The notes under the pieces: model-generated
The model's database searches: none
What the model was told of the DNA's origin: nothing
Seen by the model: the letters and a program-made list of their open reading frames with translations, nothing else
Shown here: positions 1 to 8,240 of the stretch, in pieces
Numbering within the stretch: position 1 is the first letter of the stretch
Layout of the letters: the number at the start of each line of letters is the position of its first letter
Assembly (NCBI GenBank): GCA_016839815.1
Contig: JAEOTM010000069.1
Location: 1-64,000 of the forward strand
Direction: 5' to 3'
DNA from: Candidatus Hodarchaeota archaeon
Lineage (GTDB): Archaea; Asgardarchaeota; Heimdallarchaeia; Hodarchaeales; Hodarchaeaceae
DNA: 64,000 nt
Translations under genes and position numbers: made by a program

Positions 1-1
1 C

Positions 2-1813
2 TCACTATACGAAGAACTACTTCCTGGAAATTATGAGAAAAGTTATGCGAATCCACAATATTCTGTAAAAGTCTTTGGGGATAAATATGGACAATTAATC
101 TCGTGGTTTTATACACTTTACAGGCGTTATATCACTTATGCCTTTTATCATAAACAATTCAAAATGGAAGAGTATAATCAGTTCTTCATTGATGTTTATA
201 ATTATGTCAAGAATAATCAGATTGACTATGACACCCTTAAGGAAAAAATAACAAGTGTTGCGAAAAAAGATAGGACTAAAGAGGTATATTACCAGTATAA
301 AGAGCAGTATGATCCTGAATTTAAATATTATACATCAATAATAATGAATGACGATTTAAATGACCCTAGGTACCTATTCAAACTTGGAACTTACATTACT
401 GATAATGAAATACAAGCAAGTAGATTCATTGCCCAATATCCATCTGATAAATTAAATTCATTAGCTGAACAGATCGTTAAAGCCTACTATAATGGTTTTT
501 TACGAGATAACAAAGAAGAATTTCTTAAACAAAAATCAACAATCGGCTTCTTACCAACCGTTGGATTAGAAAAACTGTATAGAAAGATGATCACCTATTT
601 TGATCAGTCTGAAGATAGGTTAAAAACAAGTTTTCTAGGTTATAGGTCAACGAGGGCAAATGAACAATATGATTATGATCATAAATTTGATATTGCACTA
701 TTTCTAGATGAGGATTATAAGGATAAGAGATTAAAAGACTATCAAGAAGGAATTAGTAAAAATGAGGATGTTTTGAATGAATATTCTGGTATCATGTACA
801 TTGAAAAGTTCGGAGATCCTCAATTTAGTCCAGAATCCAAAGAAGAAAATTTAAAACTTACACCAGATCAACAAAAAATCTATCAAGGATTAAATGGGGA
901 AATTATTCAAATAATCAATGAATTTATGCCAAGATCTGAAACTTCGTTTTGTATAGTAGGATTTCCTACACCGAAAATCGGAAAAGACTATGAAGCAATT
1001 TTTGAGGAAACTATCAAAATAAATATGCTTGATTCCACAAAATATGAAAGGATCCAGAGTAAGATCATCGATGTTCTTGATCAGGCTTCCTATGTTCACG
1101 TTAAAGGGAAAGGTGATAATAAAACTAACCTCAAACTTACTATGCAACCTCTAAAAGATCCCTCTATTCAAACCAATTATATGAATTCAGGCGCTTCAGT
1201 CAACATTCCTTGTGGAGAAGTGTTTACAGCTCCACAGCTAGAAGGGACTACTGGAATTCTACATGTTTTTGAAACCTATCAATCAGGATTGCGATTTGAT
1301 AATTTAGTATTAAATTTTGTCGATGGCTACACAACTGATTATACTTGTACTAATTTTGATTCTGAAGAAGAAAATAAGAAGTATATTAAAGAAAATCTAC
1401 TCTTTCCTCACGAGAAATTGCCAATTGGAGAATTTGCTATTGGGACCAATACAATTGCATATATGATGGCAAGAAAGTATAATATAATGAAATTATTACC
1501 CATTCTCATTCTTGAGAAAACTGGACCACACTTTGCGATCGGGGATACTTGTTTTTCCCGAAGAGAAGATGGGGACGTTTTCAATCCCATCAGTAAGAAA
1601 AGTGTATGCTCTAAGGATAATGAAAAATCGATTTTCAGAACAACTGATCCCATGAAAGCATACACCAACAAGCATGAGGATGTTGTTCTTCCTTTTGATG
1701 ATATAGAATTTATCACTGCAATTACAAAAGATGGAGAAAAAATCGATGTAATTAGAAATGGTAGGTTTGCTATTTCAGGAACAGAAGAATTAAATGATCC
1801 ATTGGATAATTAA
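2..1813 (+). CDS. M29-family metallo-aminopeptidase, 5' end cut by window edge
   Basis: Predicted cytosolic dinuclear-metal aminopeptidase that removes N-terminal residues from peptides. The C-terminal third carries the M29 (AmpS/AmpT/PepS) signature blocks in order: GEVFTAP, LPIGEFAIGTN and EKTGPHFAIGDTC, which supply the family's Glu, Glu, His and His/Asp metal ligands. An ATG lies at 164, but the same frame is open without a stop back to position 2 and reads as ordinary protein, so the real start is probably outside the window. Even from 164 it has 549 residues, against about 410 usual for the family, so it has a long N-terminal extension of unknown role. Family call is firm; substrate is unknown. 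Confidence 0.85.
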   Translation, partial: SLYEELLPGNYEKSYANPQYSVKVFGDKYGQLISWFYTLYRRYITYAFYHKQFKMEEYNQFFIDVYNYVKNNQIDYDTLKEKITSVAKKDRTKEVYYQYKEQYDPEFKYYTSIIMNDDLNDPRYLFKLGTYITDNEIQASRFIAQYPSDKLNSLAEQIVKAYYNGFLRDNKEEFLKQKSTIGFLPTVGLEKLYRKMITYFDQSEDRLKTSFLGYRSTRANEQYDYDHKFDIALFLDEDYKDKRLKDYQEGISKNEDVLNEYSGIMYIEKFGDPQFSPESKEENLKLTPDQQKIYQGLNGEIIQIINEFMPRSETSFCIVGFPTPKIGKDYEAIFEETIKINMLDSTKYERIQSKIIDVLDQASYVHVKGKGDNKTNLKLTMQPLKDPSIQTNYMNSGASVNIPCGEVFTAPQLEGTTGILHVFETYQSGLRFDNLVLNFVDGYTTDYTCTNFDSEEENKKYIKENLLFPHEKLPIGEFAIGTNTIAYMMARKYNIMKLLPILILEKTGPHFAIGDTCFSRREDGDVFNPISKKSVCSKDNEKSIFRTTDPMKAYTNKHEDVVLPFDDIEFITAITKDGEKIDVIRNGRFAISGTEELNDPLDN

Positions 1814-1897
1814 TTCTATAACTCTATTTGTCTCCTAAGATCTAACTCCTTTTCCCTTTTTCTGTTTCTTAGTTCCTTCTAGTACAAATTCTTGAAA

Positions 1898-3604
1898 TTA
1901 AGTTATAGTCTCAAAGATTGGAATGGAAATTGAAATTGAATAATTCAGGTAATCCTCAGGAAAACTAGTAATTACCATTTCACCCGCGTTTTTCTGAATG
2001 ATCGCGGTAGCCACAATTAGATTGATTCGTGCAGGACTAGTAGATGTCGCAACAAGTTCTGATTTATCAATTCTAGCATAGTTTTCCATTAAATTCACTT
2101 TAATATCTTCACTTCTAAATTGAAATTTGTACTTCTGGAATTTTTTGATTTTATCAGTATCTAGACCGATTTCTATCATTTTAGAGTCAGGTGGACACAT
2201 TTCGATTATTGTTTCAAGGATCAGTTCAAATGCGGTACCAAGTGTCCCGTCAGATTTCACACTATGTATCGAGGATAAATCGGGAAATTTTATTTCAAAA
2301 TCGGGATGTAAGTCTTGTTTCTTTTGGAATAGATTTTTTATGAATGAAGCGAAGTCTTGATCTATCTCAGAAAACCGAGAGACACTATCAATAGAGAGAA
2401 GATTGTGAGCACCATAGATAAGATTCTTGAGCCGCACATTCTGGTCTTTGGCCATTTTAATAATCTCCCAATTTTTCGAATCAAGTAGATCTTCTTTCCT
2501 TATTGAATCCAAGGCAAAACTTAGAGTTTGTGACACATTAGCGATGTCGTGCGTTAAGATATCTAAAAGAAAATCTTTTCTTTGTTTTAAATACTGAATT
2601 TCGTCGGAATCAAGCATTAATATTCCAATTCGAAGTGGTTGATGAGTCTCCTCCCCTAATGGATAAAAAATGAATTGTGTATTCTGATATTTTCTAGTCC
2701 GATAATTAAAAATGCGCTCTTCTATTTGAGTAACTCTGACATCTGTTTTCACTCGTCCAAACGTTTGAAATACTCCAGTATCAGTATCCCAGACTTCGCC
2801 TAGTCTTAGATGTGATTTTCTCATTAGATCTTCTGGTAAATACTGACGAGCTGTCAAATTGAGGTATTCTACTCTTTCATCTTTCACATTTACAATTAAT
2901 ATTCCTGAATCAACAAGCGTAGCAAAGTGGAAGAACGGAAGAGCTCTAAATCCAATCAATGTTATCAAAATAACCAGTGAACCAATGATAGGAACCATAA
3001 GCTGAAGAGGAGGAGATTTAATTATCCAATAAAACAGACTATCTCCCATGGCAATTAGAAAAAAACCAGAAAATAGCCCTGCTTGATACCAACGGAACAC
3101 TGTTCGCTTCTGAACGATTACTGGAATCACACGGAATAATGCCAATACAACTAATAGAATGATGAATACTGCAATTAAAATTGCTACAGAATAATTAATA
3201 TCGTTCCTAACAGGAGTAGCACTCAGATCAGACGGTAAGAGCATACTTAAAGGAATTAGAATCCCTATCAAAAGGATCACAGTTGCACCGTGTAGTATTC
3301 TGTTAAAATTCCCCCATAAAGTATCCGTAGGAAGATGAAAAGCATTTTTTATCCAGATAGCGATACAAAGTAGTAGGAGAGCTAAATCTAACGCGACTAG
3401 GCGATTAAGTATATCATTCTGGATATCAAATGCCACCATAAGGATCCAAATATATCTAAGGGACCATAAGAGAAGTGCAGGTATTGAATAACGAATTTCA
3501 TCATAATTTCGATATTTTCTAGTATAGTAGAGATAGAAGGCTATGGCTAGTGGAAGGAGAATATTTAGAATCAGAAGAAGAAATTTATAGGGATCTACTT
3601 CCAT
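1898..3604 (-). CDS. 7TM sensor with PAS-like domain and histidine-kinase-like C-terminus
   Basis: 568 residues. About seven hydrophobic helices fill residues 8-228, in a layout like archaeal/bacterial 7TM sensor kinases. A PAS-like segment follows (about 226-335), then a helix with the H-box-like LTHDIANVSQ, where His352 would be the phospho-acceptor. The C-terminal region where a HATPase_c domain belongs (about 440-568) lacks a clear N-box Asn and the Gly-rich G1/G2 boxes, so ATP binding is doubtful. No response regulator is adjacent. It may be a signalling pseudokinase or a very divergent kinase. ATG start at 3604; the gene lies alone on its strand between two plus-strand genes. Confidence 0.6.
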   Translation of the reverse strand: MEVDPYKFLLLILNILLPLAIAFYLYYTRKYRNYDEIRYSIPALLLWSLRYIWILMVAFDIQNDILNRLVALDLALLLLCIAIWIKNAFHLPTDTLWGNFNRILHGATVILLIGILIPLSMLLPSDLSATPVRNDINYSVAILIAVFIILLVVLALFRVIPVIVQKRTVFRWYQAGLFSGFFLIAMGDSLFYWIIKSPPLQLMVPIIGSLVILITLIGFRALPFFHFATLVDSGILIVNVKDERVEYLNLTARQYLPEDLMRKSHLRLGEVWDTDTGVFQTFGRVKTDVRVTQIEERIFNYRTRKYQNTQFIFYPLGEETHQPLRIGILMLDSDEIQYLKQRKDFLLDILTHDIANVSQTLSFALDSIRKEDLLDSKNWEIIKMAKDQNVRLKNLIYGAHNLLSIDSVSRFSEIDQDFASFIKNLFQKKQDLHPDFEIKFPDLSSIHSVKSDGTLGTAFELILETIIEMCPPDSKMIEIGLDTDKIKKFQKYKFQFRSEDIKVNLMENYARIDKSELVATSTSPARINLIVATAIIQKNAGEMVITSFPEDYLNYSISISIPIFETIT

Positions 3605-3715
3605 GTAACAATTCTCATGTCAATTGCTAAAAAAGGTTGTTAAATCAGTTGGATAATACTTGAACTAGTAAGGAGAAAAGGACATAATCCAAGTAAAACT
3701 TCGTGAAATCAAATT

Positions 3716-4471
3716 TTGCTAAATGAGTGGTTAAATAAATTGAAAATAATTAAATTCTTTGAACACCATTATAATTTAAAATCAGCTAAGGTTTTAGAAG
3801 CCTATCAAGGATACTTAGTGGCAGGTAAAGTAAAAAAAACTCCCAGATGCTTTTGGATAAATAAACAAAACATCGAAGGATTAACCGAAATTACTAAGAT
3901 TTTAGCGATTGAAACTGCCTTCCAGGGGATTTTATCTTTGATTCCAGGAGGGTCATTTGCTTATCGACTCATTAAGGATCAAATCGGTTATCCCCCGCGT
4001 TTTAACATTATTTTTGAGCCTGATTTATATGAGATCAAGTATAATTATATTTCTTTAGACAAAGAAGGACAGCCTCAGAATATTATTGATACCGTAACCC
4101 AACGTGTGGATGATGCGGCTAAACTCGCCGTAAAAGCGGGTGAAAAACTACAGGATACAGTCCTTGACATACTCAAGCGGAAAAAGAGTACAGATGAAGT
4201 TAGAGAAGAACCCTCAGATGATCCGATCCTTGGATTTACCTATATTCGCTTCTATGACAGAACGAGTCTAATTCGAAATAAGATCGTGAAAAAGAGGATT
4301 CGAGAAACTGAATCACGATCAGGGAAAATTACGAAACAGATGGTTTCTGAACTCGCTCCTTCGATTATTGTCAGTTTTAAAACCACTGCTAATGAAGAAG
4401 CAGTTGATTTTCTTAAACATCTACAATCCCTTGGATTTAAAGTGCATTTTTCAAAAGAAGTGCAAAATTAA
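3716..4471 (+). CDS. Conserved-looking protein of unknown function
   Basis: 251 residues, not recognised. The only plausible start is TTG at 3716: an in-frame TGA lies just upstream at 3704 and the next in-frame Met is far inside the protein. It has a short hydrophobic stretch around residues 60-85 (rich in Ile, Leu and Gly), a beta-rich middle, a charged Lys/Glu segment near 145-170, and a C-terminal segment that could be an alpha/beta ferredoxin-like unit. No signal peptide or metal motif is visible. It converges on the citrate lyase gene, with 8 bases between the stop codons. Confidence 0.6.
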   Translation: MLNEWLNKLKIIKFFEHHYNLKSAKVLEAYQGYLVAGKVKKTPRCFWINKQNIEGLTEITKILAIETAFQGILSLIPGGSFAYRLIKDQIGYPPRFNIIFEPDLYEIKYNYISLDKEGQPQNIIDTVTQRVDDAAKLAVKAGEKLQDTVLDILKRKKSTDEVREEPSDDPILGFTYIRFYDRTSLIRNKIVKKRIRETESRSGKITKQMVSELAPSIIVSFKTTANEEAVDFLKHLQSLGFKVHFSKEVQN

Positions 4472-4479
4472 TGAAAAAC

Positions 4480-6039
4480 TCAGTCGTTGATTTTGTATAT
4501 CACATCTAAATAGGTACCATCACGGTATTCGACAAGTGTTGTAATTTCAGATGAAAGATTAGGTGTTATTGGAGACGCTTGACTATGAGATTCTTCTTTT
4601 AGGTCTTCAATCGATCTTAGGGGAAGTTTGGCTTTGCATAATCGTTTTTCGATTTTTGATCGTTTTGGTGTGGAATGAGGATTTAATGCAATTCCTCCAT
4701 CGGTGATAATTAGGTCAATACTATCTCCAGGAGTACTGACAGTAGTTACAGAGTCGAGAATCGACGGAACTTTTCGTGCAAGAGGAACAACGATCATACT
4801 CACCTTAGCTCGAGCAGCATCTTGATGACCACCGATCCCGGAGTTTAAAAGACCATTACTAAAAGTATTAACATTTACATTAAAATTTACATCAACCTCA
4901 GTTGCACCAAGAACCGTAAAATCTGTATTTAAGGCAATACACCCTTTATTAAAAGGGTTGTACGCAGCATCAATAGAAACTTCAATATGATTCTCATTCC
5001 TCTGCAAAGATTCAATGGCTCCTAGATCGAAAGATTGAGCATCATATATTGCAGTGAATAAGCCCTCTTCAAGCATTTTCACAGAATTAGTTGCAATTCC
5101 TCCAAATATATACCCTCCTTGGATCTTTTTATCTGCCATCAATTCTTTCAAATACTGAGATGCTGCTAAGGACATCCCTCCTGCTCCTGCTTGCCAGTTT
5201 AATCCAGTCGTTAAATACCCTGAATGCTCCATTACTTGAACAACGGTCTCTGCGATCCCTAAACGTTGGGGTGATGGCTTTCTACCTAAGCTTCCAGAAG
5301 CAATTTTTTGAGGATCACCAATTTTGTCGACTTCTAGTACATAATCCACGCGGCTGGAAGGGATGCTTGGATGTACCAAGGGTTTATCCACAACTGTATC
5401 CGTTACACCAACCACGGTATTTGCATATAATGAATCTGTTTCTAAGGGATATCCTAAGCTACCAAACGCACTTTTACCTTGAGTTCCTGTTAAATTTCCA
5501 ATGTAATCACACATAGAAGCAGCAATGAACGCAACATCGACTGATAAGCTACCCTCCTGAACAGCACGAGTCCTTCCTCCATGTGAACGAAGAATAGTGG
5601 GAATATTGACTTCTCCGCGAGATATTGCGTTTCCTAAGGGGCCATTTATACTACCCTCAATTCTGCCAATAACTCCCGATTGGATATGTTCAATTAACGG
5701 AGTGTGTACAGGAAATAATGCGGTTGTAGCCAGTGTGATATTCTTAATTCCATAAGCAGCAAGACCATCAACGATAGGGAGGACGACATTATCGCCATCT
5801 CTCAAGGAATGATGAAAGGAAATTGACATCCCATTACGTAATGGTAAAACTTCTAACAGTCCGTCAAGAGTATCGAAAAATCGTTTTGTTTTCCGTGAAA
5901 CAAATGTTGACTGATAGGGAGGTCCTACTCGTTTACCCGTTATAGTACTACCATGAATTCCCTTATAGGGTCTTAATACTCTATTAAACACTTTTTCAGG
6001 AAATCTTCTTCCTAAAATATTTGTAACATGTGTAGTCAT
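4480..6039 (-). CDS. citF: Citrate lyase alpha subunit-type CoA transferase
   Basis: 519 residues, close to the ~510 of bacterial CitF, which transfers the acyl carrier or CoA thioester to citrate to make the citryl thioester. The family's Gly-rich and paired alpha/beta transferase domains run through the whole length; recognisable segments include SFHHSLRDGD near the N-terminus, SHGGRTRAVQ, NWQAGAGGMSL and GGHQDAARAKVS. ATG start at 6039 has GGAG 8 bases upstream. No citD (acyl carrier) or citE (lyase beta) lies nearby. Instead a citrate-synthase-fold lyase is encoded divergently from 6278, so this enzyme may use acetyl-CoA and make free citryl-CoA; that last point is inference. Confidence 0.88.
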   Translation of the reverse strand: MTTHVTNILGRRFPEKVFNRVLRPYKGIHGSTITGKRVGPPYQSTFVSRKTKRFFDTLDGLLEVLPLRNGMSISFHHSLRDGDNVVLPIVDGLAAYGIKNITLATTALFPVHTPLIEHIQSGVIGRIEGSINGPLGNAISRGEVNIPTILRSHGGRTRAVQEGSLSVDVAFIAASMCDYIGNLTGTQGKSAFGSLGYPLETDSLYANTVVGVTDTVVDKPLVHPSIPSSRVDYVLEVDKIGDPQKIASGSLGRKPSPQRLGIAETVVQVMEHSGYLTTGLNWQAGAGGMSLAASQYLKELMADKKIQGGYIFGGIATNSVKMLEEGLFTAIYDAQSFDLGAIESLQRNENHIEVSIDAAYNPFNKGCIALNTDFTVLGATEVDVNFNVNVNTFSNGLLNSGIGGHQDAARAKVSMIVVPLARKVPSILDSVTTVSTPGDSIDLIITDGGIALNPHSTPKRSKIEKRLCKAKLPLRSIEDLKEESHSQASPITPNLSSEITTLVEYRDGTYLDVIYKIND

Positions 6040-6277
6040 TATAGGAGCTCCGTTTAATGGATCACTACAATTAGGAAACGGTAGTAAAATCTATTGCAAA
6101 AAGGGTTTTCTTCGAGCCAGTATGGGCATCTTTCATGTGGTATCTTTTGAGAGCTCGCTAGAGGATGAAAAAATTAAACTAGTTCCTATTTGCATTCTAT
6201 TTACTTCTAAGTCTTTGATGTCAGTTAGGTCAGAAATATTAATAGAATCTGTAAACCCTACAAAGAAGTAGTGGGAA

Positions 6278-7045
6278 ATGATTATGTGGGAAACAAAAAT
6301 CACGAAAGTCTCTCCAAATGAACTGTTAATTCGAGGATATCCTCTTGATGAACTTATTGGCACCATATCTTACGCAGCAGGAATATTTCTAGCTCTTAAA
6401 GGGGATCTACCAACATCACAAGAAGAAAAAGTTATTAACTCCATCTTAGTTGCGACTATGGATCATGGGGTAACTGCACCTAGTGCTGTAACGGCTAGAA
6501 CTGTTGCTTCATGTGGAGTACCTATTACCACGGCTATGGGAGCTGGAATACTTGCTGTTGGGGATTATCATGGTGGAGCAGGGGAAGAATGCATCAAATT
6601 TCTGAAAAAATCATTTAAATTACAAGAAAAGGGTCAATCACTATCAGAATTAGCAACAAAAATAGTAACGGAAGCAAAAACGAGAAAACAACGAATACCA
6701 GGGTTTGGGCACAGGTTTCATAGCGATGATCCTCGTACTAAAAAACTACTTCTGGTTGCTGAAGAAGCAGAAATTAGCGGAAAATTCGTAGAATTAGCAA
6801 AACTGATTGCTATAGAGTTAACAACCCAGTTAAAAAGGCCTTTACCTCTCAATGTTGATGGTGCAATAGGGGCGTTATTAGCAGACATGGGATTCGATGC
6901 TCAGCTCGGGAAAGCCTTCTTCGCAATCTCGCGGATTACTGGGTTAACAGCTCATATTCTGGAAGAATATTCTCAACGTCCTGTTAGGACAATTATCCCA
7001 TCAGAAGCGAAATACACAGGTGAGGAAAAACGGCCAGTGCCATGA
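6278..7045 (+). CDS. Citryl-CoA lyase (citrate synthase superfamily, short form)
   Basis: 255 residues. It matches the compact citrate-synthase-fold proteins annotated as citryl-CoA lyase, similar to the C-terminal part of ATP-citrate lyase, rather than full citrate synthase (~370-430). The superfamily's active-site residues are in place: MDHGVTAPS (His63), GDYHGGAG (His98), PGFGHRFHSDDPR (His145) and NVDGAIGALL (Asp194). Expected reaction: citryl-CoA to acetyl-CoA plus oxaloacetate, or the reverse. The start is ATG 6278 or ATG 6284; GGGAA lies just upstream. Encoded divergently from citF with a shared 238-base spacer, which suggests co-control. It converges on the FAD reductase gene at 7051. 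Confidence 0.8.
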   Translation: MIMWETKITKVSPNELLIRGYPLDELIGTISYAAGIFLALKGDLPTSQEEKVINSILVATMDHGVTAPSAVTARTVASCGVPITTAMGAGILAVGDYHGGAGEECIKFLKKSFKLQEKGQSLSELATKIVTEAKTRKQRIPGFGHRFHSDDPRTKKLLLVAEEAEISGKFVELAKLIAIELTTQLKRPLPLNVDGAIGALLADMGFDAQLGKAFFAISRITGLTAHILEEYSQRPVRTIIPSEAKYTGEEKRPVP

Positions 7046-7050
7046 AATCC

Positions 7051-8034
7051 TCATAGAATCTGCCTTTTAACATCATCTTGTTCCTTCAAATGTTCTTGTT
7101 TCCAATAGGGATCCCTAATGAATAAGTATGCCCCATGAGCCGCTAATGCTCCCTGAGCCGCTGCTACAGCAGCTAGCTGATATGGGGTGACAATATCCCC
7201 AGCCGCAAAGATCCCCTCAACATTCGTACGCATGAGATCATCCACAGTAATGAATTTTCCAGAGAAATTCAAACCTAGATTTTCAAATATTTCCGTATTG
7301 GGTTTTAATCCAACTGCAAGTATGACACAGTCAACTTCCAAGTCGAATTTCTTATGAGTATCAACATTTTCAAGAATTACCCCTTCTACACGTTGCTTAC
7401 CAGTAATCTCCAAGATATTAGTCTTAAGTAAGACTTCAGCTAATTTCTCATCATTTACTTTCGCAAGATTCATCTCAGAGGCGCGGAATGCATCCCGTCT
7501 GTGTGCAAGATAGACTTTATCAGCGACACTCGCGAGATCTAAAACCGCATCAATCGCTGTATCGCCACCACCGACTACAAGAACACGTTTATCATAAAAA
7601 ACCGCGGGTTCAATGACATAGGGATAAACACCGCGATTCTTTTTTGAGAATTTAGCCTCACCAGGAATTCCTAATTCGTTAGGTTTCATTCCTGTTGCAA
7701 TAATAATGGCTTTCGCTTGAAATTTTGATCCTTCAGCAGATTCAAGTGTTAGATCTTTAAAAATTTTTGTGATCCGATCCTTTACTAAGTGTACACCATG
7801 ATCAGCTGCTTGTCGAACCCATTCTGATACTAAATGATCTGCTCGAATACTTGGGGTTCCTGGATAATTATAGATCTTCTTTTGAGGGTAAATTGTAGAT
7901 AGTAACCCACCCCAAGTTCCCCCTTCGAATACAGCTGCTCGTAATCCTTTTCCAGATGCAACAATTCCAGCTGATAACCCTGCAGGACCTCCTCCTACAA
8001 TAATTACATCAAAATGCATAGTTCGATCTGACAT
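7051..8034 (-). CDS. Ferredoxin/flavodoxin-NADP reductase-like flavoprotein (TrxR fold, no CxxC)
   Basis: 327 residues with the two-dinucleotide-domain layout of thioredoxin reductase: N-terminal FAD motif VGGGPAGLSAG, central NAD(P)H motif VVGGGDTAID, and C-terminal FAD motif GIFAAGDIV. The redox-active CATC found at this point in true thioredoxin reductases is absent: the segment after NRGVYP reads YVIEPAVFYDK. Length and missing cysteines fit the YumC-type ferredoxin-NADP+ reductases. It would pass electrons between NAD(P)H and ferredoxin, rubredoxin or flavodoxin. The HRRDAFRAS segment after the NAD(P) site suggests NADPH preference. ATG start at 8034. Confidence 0.75.
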   Translation of the reverse strand: MSDRTMHFDVIIVGGGPAGLSAGIVASGKGLRAAVFEGGTWGGLLSTIYPQKKIYNYPGTPSIRADHLVSEWVRQAADHGVHLVKDRITKIFKDLTLESAEGSKFQAKAIIIATGMKPNELGIPGEAKFSKKNRGVYPYVIEPAVFYDKRVLVVGGGDTAIDAVLDLASVADKVYLAHRRDAFRASEMNLAKVNDEKLAEVLLKTNILEITGKQRVEGVILENVDTHKKFDLEVDCVILAVGLKPNTEIFENLGLNFSGKFITVDDLMRTNVEGIFAAGDIVTPYQLAAVAAAQGALAAHGAYLFIRDPYWKQEHLKEQDDVKRQIL

Positions 8035-8240
8035 TTCAAAATTCCCCGAACAATAATTCTCAATTTCGATTTTAGTTCTAATTTTTAAAACTACATTGTT
8101 GTGTTAGTAGTAAAGATACTCTTTTGCCTATGATAGACGAAAAAATCAATGTACATACACACTAATTAGGTTTGAGAACTAGGATCAAAATGAAGAAAAA
8201 GGAGGGAAAATAGTCCTTTTCAGTAGTAGTTTGAGATAAT

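Noticed and set aside
5091-5516. 141-codon open frame antisense to citF
   Set aside because: It lies wholly inside a well-supported gene on the other strand, has no family resemblance and no ribosome site of note. The same applies to long antisense frames at 15806-16225, 58163-58633 and 62609-63025.
7051-8034. True thioredoxin reductase
   Set aside because: The CxxC redox centre is absent; a ferredoxin-NADP reductase role fits better.
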